Shown here in pieces: positions 12,738-25,000 of a stretch of 60,000 nt of DNA. The DNA is taken from contig NW_019775136.1 in NCBI RefSeq assembly GCF_001039355.2, positions 253,855 through 313,854 on the forward strand, in the 5' to 3' direction. The notes below the pieces were generated by a model that was not told the origin of the DNA, ran no database searches, and saw nothing but the letters and a program-made list of their open reading frames with translations. This DNA is from Lingula anatina. Taxonomy: Eukaryota > Brachiopoda > Lingulata > Lingulida > Lingulidae. Within the stretch, counting starts at the first letter, position 1. Every line of letters starts with the position of its first letter. Position numbers and translations under genes: made by a program.

Positions 12738-15700
12738 ACTTGATCACCAATGTGATGGCTCGGTTTTTTAACACAACTTACTCCATTGAATATATTGTCA
12801 TCTAGTGATGCCCTTGAACCTTTTCTATAACTCTCGTCAAGACTAGTAAAAGGATTTCTAGGAAGCGATGACCAAGACTTTGGCTGGGACTGCTCTCTTT
12901 TCAAAGAGAAAATTGGAGCTGCCTGAAACAGCAAATATAGTCACATAAGTGTCCATTTGTTTTCTGTCATTTCCTTTTATTTAACAACATAATGCTGTAC
13001 ACAAAAAGAACAGATCTGAATGTTATGGAAAACAACTGCAACATATTAAAATTCAAGCCATATGTGCTTAAGACTAACACCTGATCCTTCCAGTCTAAAT
13101 AGCAAACTTCAAAAGAGAAAATGTATACACCTCTATCAAATGGTAGACATTCAAGATGTTTTTTTTGCTTCTTTGAAAAATGAGTCTACATTAATTTCTA
13201 CATTACATCACTAAATATTACATGCAGTAAGGTACTTTGGGAAAGAATCTGGAATGAAATCAATGGCAAAAACATTCACTTTCATTTCCTAGATTAACTA
13301 AATACATTTTAAGGTCTAAATTGGCATTTTTGTGTGGTGAAAATGTAGCGTTTCTATGAGAAAATGCAATATTAACTATCAAATGAGACAGTTCAAAAGA
13401 GCCATTTTCACATACACACTAAATTATAAATAATTTTTCTTAGGAATAGACATACAGCAGGTGATTACATTTGCCAAAGAATGTTCATTAACTTTATTAG
13501 CTGTAAAGCTAAGCTTTCTTTTTTTTTGGTAAAAAATTATTAACTTACTTTAGGTTTGTTTTTGTTGGGGCTAGTATACTCTGCACACATCACATATCCA
13601 ACAGGTAAAGCTGAAATAGAGAGAAAAGTTACTTTTACACACTTTTTATATTTTGGAAAATGGAAATTGTGAATAGCATTAATAGAATGCTAAAGCTGCA
13701 AAAACTGTGTATAAATTATAATCTCACACATAATGCTGACACTCATTTCTTCTAATTTCCTGTGCACCTTTAACTTTTTCTAATTATTACCAACCATCAT
13801 TCCTACAAATCCAATCTCAGTATACATAGTTAATAAATCTTTTTACACCACTTTTTTGTTCACGTAATTTCTGCCAAGTGAACAATTACATACTCTCCTT
13901 GCAGTTTCACTTCCCATCGACACTGTAAAGTTTGAGCATGGGTTCTCATTTCATTATTCAAAAATAACATAACATGCCCTTGGGATTTAAGCACAGACTA
14001 GCTTCAACTAAAACAGGGTGATTTAAGACAATAAAATTTGCATTTCAGAATTTCCTGTATTATGCTTTTAAAAATTAACAGTCCTGCTAATTTTTAAAGT
14101 AATTCATGGCCACTATTACAGAATGGTACTTGACATGGGCACTACTTGGATCAAAAAGCATAATTTTATTGCTGTTAGCAGAAAACAATTATTTTATGGC
14201 TGAATGTCTTTTTGCCAAGAATATAATACACCTGGTTGGAATTACAATTTTACAATCATTGCTTTAGGGGGTTTCAGAAGAATTTGACAAGCAGTTTATG
14301 ATATTGTGTAAACTTTTAAAAAAAACACACAGACCAGCTAGCATACGTCAAAGCTGATAAAATCAACAGACTTAGGCACGTAGATATGGATTACATTTTA
14401 AAAACAGTTATGGTCAAGGTTCAATATTGGTCGAAAAAGTGCATACAAAACTACTGAGCATATTAAGAATCTTGTGTATCTTGCTTTATATTATTTGCTG
14501 TCATAGCTGAATCAATAAGAATGTATTGATTTTCTATATACTAGGTGACTTCATTAAGGGATGTAAACACATTATTCTGTTATTTGAGACAACATGTGCA
14601 AATTTCCCTCCATAATAAAATTTTAGAGTTTGGGGGATAAATAATTTCATTCTAAATTTTTTTTGGACTTGTCAAATAATGAAATAAATCTGTATTATTT
14701 AAGACATAAAATCTATTTTAACATCCTCCTGCACATTCAATAGTGGTATTGATCTGCAGTTTGTGTACTTGATACTCTTTTGGTCAATAAATGTTGGAAC
14801 AAATGTGAGACAAAGTCAAATACGTGACATTCTGTACTGTAACAACTTACAATCAATTTTGTCTTATATATCCACTTACAAAACAAGTTCACAGTTTCTT
14901 GATTTTAAACAAAGTTTTTATCTTCAAATTTTGCTCTTCTAAGGACAGTTACAGAAATGTTGTCAACTCATTTTCAGAAGTGTGGACAAAAGTTTTTGAC
15001 AAGGTTAATAAAAATTCGGTACATAGTCTGTAATGCTTTATATCATTATACTAAACTACACAGCTGTTTTCCTATAATTTCCATTTTTCTTTTTGTGAGT
15101 GTGTTATCAAGATCTATAATACTAAATAGGGTTCAGGCCATTACCTCAGTCAACACAACAATCCAGCAAAAAAGTAACAAGTTCAAAACGTTAAAAAAAT
15201 CTGCTGCCCCTATTTAGCAGCATCATAATATATGGCTTTCTTCTCCACCCCAGGTTTCCAGTAATTTCAGATAATAATTTAGAGTAAAGCAGGTGTCCCA
15301 TTCCACACAATAGCCCTGTTGACAAAGCATATGGTTTTACCTACTGTGTAGTCTGAGAACTGTGAACGCTTTTAGTTTAATACCCATTACGAACCATGTC
15401 TTGCTATTAAATACTAATGCGCACCACAGAAACATTGCATGGTAATGCTCATACTAAGTATAAATACAGACATTGTACCTTCAATTACCAGTGCCTAAGT
15501 GTACAAAAAGTTATTGTGCTAAATATTCCAAATATTCCACAATTTATAAAGCAGCAGGAGGGCCACCACACACTTCATTTGTGGTAATTTGACAAAAGCA
15601 CCAAATGATATAATGTCACTCTTTGGCCTCTTGTAAGCCTAAGCCTTAAACTACAGGGTCGCAAAGGGACACGTACAAAGATTTGATTGATAAGTATGAA

Positions 15701-18066
15701 ATACGAATGAAAAGCAGTGATAAAAATACAGACAATTCCTCTACTTTAACAGTGAAAAAAACTATCATTTTCAGAGATAGGTATCTGTTTGAAATCTATC
15801 TACGCTTCACATAAATGCATGTGTTTGATGTGAATGTGATGATAATAAATATTTGAATGAATAAACATATAATTATTTAACCACAAGTAGCATAAAGTTT
15901 GAGATGAAATTCTTAGTTAAGAATCACTTAAGTACACTCTGCCTGTTAATGCATCTTTAATGATGATTGTGCATTCGCTATATGAAAAGAAAAACAGTAC
16001 GATCCACTGAAACATGAAAAGGAGAATGTACACAGTGTCCTAGTAACAGTCACAGTACACCAACTCCTGACATACACTGGCATGTAGGTATATAAATATG
16101 AAACAGGACTTCCATCCTGTCTACAGAACATACTTCATCATTATACATATATATAAATATATATAATAGACACCAGAGTGCTGTGAGGCAATGGAAAACC
16201 CTGTAATCAGCTAATGGAAGGAAATCAAGGGTACAATAATACCTGTCTAATTCTCACCTTTATGAGACCTTATGTCTAAATACCCACTTCGTGGACCTTG
16301 ATGAACTGATAAAAAAGAGCCTTCTATAATCATGCCAATCTACCATACAGGGTGTTGGCTCATCCAAGGTGAATATATGATATTATAATCTTATGTGTAT
16401 ATATGTTATGTATTATTCAAGCTCTTTTTGTCATATCACTACAGAAGAATCATTGTCTCTGCATACCAACCGAAAAGGCAATATCATCATTATCAAATCA
16501 TTATCTACTTAATACAGGCAACAGACGTTTGTACAGACTTGGATGATATGATATGATATGGTCCCTTGATTCATCTATAAGGATCACAAAAGAATGGGTC
16601 AACAGGCCGAGATTTTAGCTTGCAAATTTTCACATTAAAATATACCAAATCACGGATAAGTTTTTTTGGACAAAATAAGCTCAGGACAGCTGCTGTATCT
16701 TTTCAACACACCTGTGCAGGTCTAGCAGAGGGAACACTATTTAAGCCATGGGTATGCCAGATTATTCTCAGGTTGCATGATGGAGGACAGTTGACCTGTC
16801 TATGACACAGCCTGTAACAATCCCAACCCTACTCCGGTGACTAGCTGCATAGAATTTAACTTGACAGAGATGGTCACCATGCATGCTTAAGCGTTAGAAA
16901 GTCTCAGACTGTGAACAGCCAGCCGTTACTCTGTCTACTAAATGGCCCGCATGTCATCAGTTAACAAGGTCTTGTTTCAGGATGGTGAGAATCAAAAGGC
17001 ATTCCATTGTATAGTTCAGTTTCTTTGAGTGAACTTACCTGCTTTTCAAATGCTGTTGTGTCACATTCCAAAAAAAAAAAAAAAAAAAAAGAAAAAGAAA
17101 AAGCTTCTACGTGCTTAGTAAGTATTAAATATTTGATGATAAGTATACCTTCTTCAACATCTCCTTTCTTTTCCAGAACACTCTCATCATTTTGATATGC
17201 TGCATTCTCATAAGCATGATCTTCTCCAACTTTGGACTTTCCTCCATCTATGATAATGATAATGAAAAAAAAAGTTGGATAAAATAAATGTACAAGGTAT
17301 AATTGAATGATTGTTCATTTTTCTTTTTTAAAATTTTCTACAATCTACAGAAGAGACAATCTACAGAAAGACCCTCTTGGTCAAAATGTGCTTATAGGTC
17401 TTGCGATTTTCAATTGCAATTATATAGCTCACGTAAAAAGTGTGAAGCTTTAAGGGAAAACTATACCTGCCACCAATTTATAAAGTAAGAGGTTTCTGCA
17501 GCATAAACCCATTACATGCTTGGTAGCAGTTTACTCTGCTCAGGTGATTTAATCCAAAACAAAACAATAGGTATAGCATTCCACACAGGTTTAAGTTATT
17601 AACGCCAAGTTTAAAGAGTGACAGCTAGCGCAAGTTCAATTATATCAGTGTAAAAGAGAACATATCAAACTGAATAAAAGATGAAGGCAGTCAACGGGAA
17701 CCAAATATTCTACAGCTAGAGATATACACATTTTCTGCTGCCCTCTTATATATGAATTTACATTATATATAAAATAAAAAAAAAACTCCTACACAAATAT
17801 CAATGCCAAAGATCAATATTTCCAAACACCTCATAAAAATTTCATGACAACACAACCTGCATTAGCTTACCAGAATGAAGTCTCCTTCTCCATAGTAAAA
17901 ATACCACTACAGCTATGACAGCGCATAGAACCGCAGTGCCAATGATGCAACCTGCTACAACTCCTCCTAAATTTGGGCAGGCGGCACCACCACCCTGGGC
18001 CCGGACTCCAACCAGTAACAGTAGAAAGCAAAAATAAGTAATCCTCATGGTTTGTTTCATTATCAT
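2756..18066 (-). CDS. Single-pass membrane protein with a cytoplasmic AHNAK-like PDZ domain and acidic disordered tail (899 aa, six exons)
   Basis: Exons, minus strand: 18066-17871, 17247-17149, 13610-13549, 12922-12782, 9388-9244 and 4812-2756. All have GT-AG sites and phases that join to exactly 900 codons including the stop. Residues 1-23 look like a signal peptide ending VRA. About ten ectodomain residues follow, then a membrane helix at roughly 35-59 rich in small residues, then RRR as stop-transfer. Tyrosines at 78 and 83 sit in YEN and YQN. Residues about 168-252 form one PDZ domain with a canonical GLGF loop at 182-185. Its second half (GDRIVSVTISFEN) resembles AHNAK/periaxin-type and invertebrate PDZ proteins. 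The remainder is Ser/Glu/Asp-rich, probably disordered, with CK2-like acidic serine runs and six recurring F-x-I-type motifs near the C-terminus. The role is inferred to be a membrane-tethered scaffold. The PDZ call is firm; the family assignment is not. The alternative start M7 would also keep the signal peptide. Confidence 0.85.
6063..6230. mobile_element. 168-bp non-autonomous DNA transposon with CAGGCCCGTAGCC ends
   Basis: The left end reads CAGGCCCGTAGCC and the right end is its reverse complement, GGCTACGGGCCTG. The flanks CCTGT at 6058-6062 and CCTGT at 6231-6235 form a 5-bp direct repeat consistent with a target-site duplication. The interior is G-run/C-run rich and has two partial copies of an AAAGGTCCACT motif. 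It has no coding capacity. The superfamily was not determined. Confidence 0.75.
6312..6350. repeat. TTTA tetranucleotide repeat
   Basis: A run of tandem TTTA units lies within intron 5 of the PDZ gene and ends in a T tract. Confidence 0.9.
8692..8941. mobile_element. Inverted-repeat MITE, family copy 1
   Basis: The ends are imperfect inverted repeats of about 70-75 bp. The left arm starts GACCCCAT and carries GATCGATCCAA and ACTGAGTACAAT. The right arm, reverse-complemented, starts GGCCCCATTC and carries the same blocks. TTA flanks both ends and could be a short target duplication. Related copies lie at 30451-30664 and about 33216-33446. No coding capacity. Confidence 0.75.
9197..9233. repeat. 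CTGT microsatellite beside an exon donor
   Basis: Tandem CTGT units, with minor interruptions, lie a few bases inside the intron next to the donor of the first PDZ exon (exon 9388-9244). Confidence 0.9.
9389..12781 (-). other. Intron 4 of the PDZ gene
   Basis: A 3.4-kb intron with no recognised exon. It contains a short GCATGC run near 10540, GT/GA repeats at about 11341-11365 and an AG microsatellite at 12702-12735 near the exon donor. Confidence 0.75.
12702..12735. repeat. AG dinucleotide microsatellite
   Basis: About seventeen uninterrupted AG units, some 45 bases beyond the donor of the exon ending at 12782. Confidence 0.95.
13611..17148 (-). other. Intron 2 of the PDZ gene
   Basis: A 3.5-kb intron between exon 17247-17149 and exon 13610-13549. 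A poly-A tract followed by GAAAAA units lies at 17071-17102. I saw no further exon, RNA gene or recognisable transposon. Confidence 0.7.
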
Positions 18067-21000
18067 CCTTGAAATATCAGTGAAAAGTGGGCATATGCAT
18101 CTTCTTAGTCCTTAGTATACTGTCACCATGTTCCTGTCAGCGCAGCACTCTGCTCACTAAGACATGCCCCACAGCAGGTCAAGCAAGAGCTAACTCAATT
18201 TCTCGCATTCTTTAGGTTCTGGTATGCGCAGATTAGCATAGAGTATTTGCACCTGAATAAAGGCGTATAGATCATCCCCCTTTCAATGGGCTGGTCCACA
18301 TCCATCCTTACAAATGGTCATGTGTCATAGCTGAATAAACACCAACACATCAAAATAACAATCTAAATACAAAAGGGAAGCATTGTTAACTGGAAGGCCA
18401 TTTCACTCTATTTTGATTCCAAGCTTACAACTAGTGGAACTTTTCTCAATGCGCAGCAAGGCACACCTGATGAGGCATTTAGGTAACAATAGAGGGAACT
18501 ACCTGCTCCCCCTCTCCATACAAGTGGCATGTGAAGGGACACAGGTAGTCATTATCCAAATTGTTTTAATTGGGAGGGGACCAAAGACATGCAAGCATTT
18601 CTCTGACAATGTAGGGCCTCAGGAAACTTCGACTGATGTGATTAGAATGCTACTGATGGGCTTGAAATCCTCTAGTAGGACAGTTTAAATTCAGAGTACA
18701 TGCCATTCTTCAAAGTTCTTAGGTGGTTGCTTAAAAATGCATACAGTATCACTTAATACATTTCCAAAGATACTTAAGTCGCAATAATTTACTCGCCTAT
18801 CCTAGTAAAGCTTGTTGTAAACTGATGGAGATTACACAATGTAATTGCCAAACAAATACTAAAACATGCCCTTGTGTGGCATACTTTATGTACACAAGAC
18901 ATTTAAAATCAAAATGCATATTAAGAAAATTAAAGCCCCATCCATGAGAGGCGCATCACATCAAAGAAAAATAAATAATTACCTCACAGAGGATTACATA
19001 ATCTATAATCAATGGATGAAGTCTTCAGGTTGTTAACTCAAAAATTTTAGAGCTCACTGAATTTACCTCCTTCAAATGTTATATCAGTGTTATTTGAACT
19101 GTTTGGAAAGAACAAACAAGATAACTCGATACATGGCTCAGTGCCAAGCCACGCTCTCCATGGTCGCCATGGATGCGTTAGTTGATCTATTTAAAACACA
19201 TTTGTTGTAAGTGCTCCTGCAAAGCAATTAGATCACATTCAATTTTTTCATCTGTCAGGAAATTGTACAGCAAATGGTGCTGCCTTTAAATCATTAAAAG
19301 AAAGTACTTTTTTTAGTTATGTATGTTCAATTAACCAACAGTTTGCAAACTAGAAATGTAAAAAAAAAAATACTCTGCTGATTCAATTTTCACAATTTTT
19401 TTTTATTCCATGAAAAATGTAACTTCGAAATGTAGCAAATATTTAAAAATGTACACATATCACTGTAGAAGCCCGCAAAAGCATTACAGTGAAATGACAA
19501 GTTGTGCAACTTATCCAGTACTTGGAGAAAAAAAATAGGCCCTTCAATCTACAGCCTCCAACTCAATATTCCCTACAATCCAACATTCCCAATGGTGTTC
19601 ATAGTGTGTTACGCAGGTATATGTATCTCAGTGCCAGATTTCTTTGGTTAGTTTGTCACTGATGTCTGGCCCTGTGGAATACTTGCACGATGAATGCTGT
19701 TTCAGGGAGCACCTGTTTTACTTGAATATCCCAGTCTTTCTCGACAATTGAATTGGTTACTTAAACCTCCTGGGAGTTCAGCAAAGGCAATCAGCTAGTT
19801 ATGTGCTCAGCATAATTTCTAAATTCCTTTTAACAGTATCATCTTGCAGTGTGTATTAACAAGTGCCAAGAGCCTCTGGAGGTACAACACGCCAGTAAGC
19901 ACAAACCCTGTCGTTCATAATGTCACCAAGTGAAAAGTATATCAATGTGTTAACATCACTCGACTGCAAAACCACAGAACTTACCGAGACAACAACATTT
20001 ACAACAATTAAAATTTGAAAAAAAAAAAAAAAAGAACAATGCAGACTTATAACAAATTAATTAACGCATATTTTCAATGACTGAAGAAAAATGTTTGAAA
20101 GCTAATCCACTGTTCATATTCACACCTTTGGTGTATGCCATAAAAATCATTAAGTGATACCAATATACTATAAAATAGTATAATTACAATGCAAAATAGT
20201 CTGACAAAGTAAATTGCTGCAAGACATCAGTTCACTTTTCACTTTAAATAATGAAACTGTAATGTTGAGCATTTTGGCAAAGGAGAGAAACTTCTTAACA
20301 CGAAAACTATTGTTAAATGCTATCAGTTTTTAGTACTAGCATGGGAATGGAATACCTTGAAATATGACGCTTTAGGCAGAACTCAAAACAGCCAGTAACC
20401 TAATACCCGTTTTTTCAGCCTTTGGTTGTATTTTTTCAAATGGAAAAAAAAGAATAATACCAGATTGTACATCAATAAAATGACAGTTAAACCTGTCATT
20501 ATAGCTCCCAATACAGTATCAGTCCAAAGTATGAAGATACAATCAGGAAGCGTTTTCTCTCAATAAGCATCAAAACAATTAGAAGACATTTTATAAATTG
20601 AAAAAATTTTTTTGCCACTTTTCCAAGTTAAAACTATTTTATATTGAACATGAAGCAAAGCTAGATCTTTTAATTTGTGATTTAGAAAACTACCTATGCA
20701 AAGTTATACTGAGAGAAATACTAAAGAATGAAATTTAACACTAAACACATTAAGTCCATCTGCAGAGAGCAAGACAATACAGCACATCTCAAACTGTACA
20801 TTGTGAAATATCCCCAAGCACATCCTGAATAAAACCTGATGAGATGTTATTGCAAGCTAAAAATTCTGAATTTCTTTTCCGTACAACCAACCGATATTCC
20901 ACACATAACTGACATATTTTGTGTTTCTGCAGATGAACTGCCCCCCCCCCCCACTTCACAACTGANCCCCCCCCCCCCCACACACACTTCACAACTGTTG

Positions 21001-22083
21001 AGCCTCAATGTATTTTTTCCTTTTAGTAGTCCTTCGCAGGAGATAAATTAATGCACATGGCATGTTTTTCCTTTATTTTCACTTTTTTTTAAATTGTGCT
21101 CCTGTAAATAATGATATACCATTCTCTTTTTCTAGACTGAGCAGCAAAACTGAGAATATTTGATTAGCTGGTTATTATCCAAATGAATGCAACAACCATC
21201 AAATTATCAGAGGAATTCTTTGCTTAGAGCAGAATTCAATTGAATGTTTGCAAAGCCATTGATAATAAGATCATGTTCCATAATTTGCTACAGTAAGATG
21301 TGCAAACATGGATGCAAGGCACTGCTGATAATAAAATTTACAGCACAGTGCTGAAAACAATGTATCCGTAATTGGTAATTGATGCATGGAATATCGGTGG
21401 GTTGAGATGTGGAACATTGGTAATATTCATAATAGTGTGAAGTAGTTAGGCAGACCAGTAAGTATACTAATGGGAAAATGAGTGAGATCTCGATCATTAT
21501 AAATAAGTTATTGTTCTACTCTACTTCTGTGTAAGACACAATCTATTTCTGGAGACTTTCATCTTTCATAGCCATGAAATGTGACAGACTGCAACATTAG
21601 AACAAGGACGAAAACTTACATCATGGAAACCTCTGGTTGAGGAACAACCACTGCTATAAGAAACAATCCCTTCAAAATATGCTAAGAATTTACTTGCAGG
21701 TCGGGGGAAAAAAAAAACACAGAAGAGAAAAATGACAGAGGACACATAAGCTAGCTCAATCCGTTTGTAAAGCTTACTATCCTCCCTGCTAACATTCAAA
21801 GTTTAATGTGTAGATAAATATGAAGTGCTCTCCTATTAGTTATGCTGGCGATGATGTCACAATATCTTTCATGTGTATCAAAGTCTGTCATTATTTATAT
21901 CAGTCTCAGACAGTAAGATCACTTGTTACTCTGGAGATGCGGTAGAAAAACGGGCTGCAAGAAATACTTTACAACAGACCACTGAATTAAAATGTACAAA
22001 CTTCCTTTATGATTGTAAAAAGTTTTTTTTTCGACATATTTCATCCTAAAGGAGCCCTACTGTTAGAGATGTTGTCTATTTTG
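18067..22083. other. Intergenic region: upstream of the PDZ gene, downstream of calcineurin B
   Basis: Both neighbours lie on the minus strand. The left end should hold the promoter and 5' UTR of the PDZ gene, and the right end the 3' UTR of calcineurin B. A minus-strand AATAAA (plus TTTATT) occurs near 21072, but that is about 1 kb from the stop and unproven. A single-N contig join lies at 20966 within poly-C tracts. No coding exon was found. Confidence 0.6.
20940..20998. other. Single-N contig join with repeated flanks
   Basis: One N at 20966 separates two nearly identical stretches: a C tract followed by ACTTCACAACTG on the left, and a C tract, a short CA stretch and the same ACTTCACAACTG on the right. 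This looks like two contig ends that overlap but were not merged, so the apparent local duplication is probably artefactual. Confidence 0.75.
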
Positions 22084-25000
22084 CTATACGTCCACAACCA
22101 TCTTTTTATGTACATCCATGCCTCCTACAATCTGAAAGGAACAAAGAGAAACATGTAAATCAGAATGTTGAAAANNNNNNNNNNNNNNNNNNNNNNNNNN
22201 NNNNNNNNNNNNNNNNNNNNNNNNNNNNNNNNNNNNNNNNNNNNNNNNNNNNNNNNNNNNNNNNNNNNNNNNNNNNNNNNNNNNNNNNNNNNNNNNNNNN
22301 NNNNNNNNNNNNNNNNNNNNNNNNNNNNNNNNNNNNNNNNNNNNNNNNNNNNNNNNNNNNNNNNNNNNNNNNNNNNNNNNNNNNNNNNNNNNNNNNNNNN
22401 NNNNNNNNNNNNNNNNNNNNNNNNNNNNNNNNNNNNNNNNNNNNNNNNNNNNNNNNNNNNNNNNNNNNNNNNNNNNNNNNNNNNNNNNNNNNNNNNNNNN
22501 NNNNNNNNNNNNNNNNNNNNNNNNNNNNNNNNNNNNNNNNNNNNNNNNNNNNNNNNNNNNNNNNNNNNNNNNNNNNNNNNNNNNNNNNNNNNNNNNNNNN
22601 NNNNNNNNNNNNNNNNNNNNNNNNNNNNNNNNNNNNNNNNNNNNNNNNATATATATATATATATATATATATTCTGCCCAAAATACTAATTACATGTTTC
22701 GTGGCAGTTGTAATTATATGAACAAACACTAGTTACTCTTGCTATCTTTTAATTTTCGAAACATTATGTATAGTATATACCATGAAAAAAAATTAACAGC
22801 CCACTACAAAATTCTGTTTTCAACTTACTGCAGAGAATTCATCAAAGGAAATTTTGCCATCTCCATCCTGATCAGCTAAGATAATAGTTTTGTCCACTAT
22901 CTGCTGTAACTGTGTGTCTTTTAGGTTGTTGCCCACCATCATTTTTAACACTTGGAACAATTCTCCATTTGAAATAAAACCATCTTTGTCCATATCATAG
23001 ATTTTAAATGCAACTGAAATAATAACAAAATTATAATAAATGCAAGCTGAAAAAAGAAAGATAATTTTGTTATAATAAATGAAGTTAAAAAGACACCAGT
23101 ACTGACCATATAGTTATTATGAGTAATTAAAAAAAAAATCTCCAGGCACAAGAAACACCCACACAAACTGGGAACAGGGATATTCAATACCAGAAGTGAG
23201 CAAAAATAATCTGATGGATGATACTACACAGCTCAAATGCTTTATTTATATTCATCTTTGATAGTGCTGATGACCTTTTCCTCAGAATGTTTTGTTAACA
23301 TCATAGCATTCATCTACACTTTCCCTGTCTTCATGAGGAATTTAGCTTTTTGTACTACATGAAAGCCCCAAGACTACTACACCATAACATGATTAGCCTT
23401 GGAAATATTCAAAGATCAAAAGCAATTGAATTACTTACACTTAAGTTTAGATTCTTTGTCCCCTTTTACGCTAAATTGTGAAACACCTTGGATGAATTCT
23501 GAAATATACAAAATTAAACAAAATTTAGCACCTTTCAAGAAAAGAAATAAACCAATCTAAATGGAGCTTTCTCTGAAACGAATATATTTACTTAAAGCAA
23601 TAAATCAGACATTTCCTTATACATCAACCCATTGCCCCATCCATATTTAATTGCTTCCAGTGTTTCAGGGATATCCCTCCCACGCTAGGGATGGTATAAG
23701 CACTCCAAAGGATTCTAATTAAGTGTAGAAGCATACATTGGATGCCACTTTTAATCAGCCTCTCCTGCTTCTTTCTATGATCAGTCTCTCTTTCCATTTG
23801 TACAGAAAGTAACACTTTTCATCTTCACTTAATTTTTGGGGTTGTAATACTTTCAGGTTACTTGCCATGTTTTTTTTTTCTTTTTGTGTATTTCTAAGAA
23901 AGGGCATTTTATACAACTTTGAATTTAAGCAGCATGCTTCAGTTTTGCTTCTTTCGTTTTGCGTTTCAGTGTTTTTATAACATTTCTCTACAAATCAGTA
24001 AATCTAACCCCATGCTATGTCATATTTAAACCCTGCCCAGACAAGAAGATTTCATCCGCAAAAGTTGATGAAAAACTCAAACAGCTTGCCATAAAAATCA
24101 CAGACAAAGAGAACTCTTTTTAGTATTTCATACACAATTGATTTGTTTGTCTCACATTGTTTCACAGAAAATTCTTCAAAATCAGCCTCATTTATACTCA
24201 TAATGTCTGAAAATTTTGATCAAGGTATTGTCATGAAATGAATATCTAAAGCATGGAAATATTGCTCCTCATGCTCCACTGGGATTCCTCGGATATCATC
24301 CAGGTTATCTACACTTGTCTCTAATTGACCCATATTGATTATTTGCAAGTGTGCAGAATTAAATAAAGCATAAAATATATACACCCAACATTGAAAATAA
24401 CAAGGTTGGAATCCACACCTTTTTGATCGACATCTGTAATAAGATGAGGCCAATAAAAGCCTAGGCTACTGTTAATCAGTCTCGGAAGTATATCTTGAAC
24501 AACACCTGTAGCAATGGCCCGAGTACAACAGAATATTATACTGGATTGTTGACTTAATTTTCTGGAACATTTCATCTGGGATTATAGGCACATATGTAAA
24601 ACAGAGCATGAAAGTGCAGCTACCTTCATATTGATTTACAGCAAATGCTTGAATGATGATTTCCTTTCATTGATTATCACTCTCCAAGCTTTCCTATCAT
24701 TCCTTTTAAGCATCAGACCACTGCCAAAGCCCATGAACAACTTACTAGTTGACTAATGAAAATGTTTTGCGCAATACAAAAACCTAACCTTGGCGGATGG
24801 AAGCTGGGTTGTGCATGTATTGAATTAAAGAAATAAAATATCTTTTATAATACCCAGCTGTTCCTGATGTAGTCATAAATCACATTTCTATTGATTTCAT
24901 AGATCATCATTCATAAACAGTGAGTGTAAGCATTCACACTAATACACAGACCCATGGCAACATTTGTGGTATTTCTGACTGAGAAATGTATGTATACATT

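Noticed and set aside
22160-22729. Long open frames across the N gap
   Set aside because: They consist of undetermined bases flanked by an AT repeat.
23624-24575. Minus-strand open frames of 63-78 codons in a calcineurin B intron
   Set aside because: No domain, no conserved motif, and they lie in an intron whose flanking exons join in phase.
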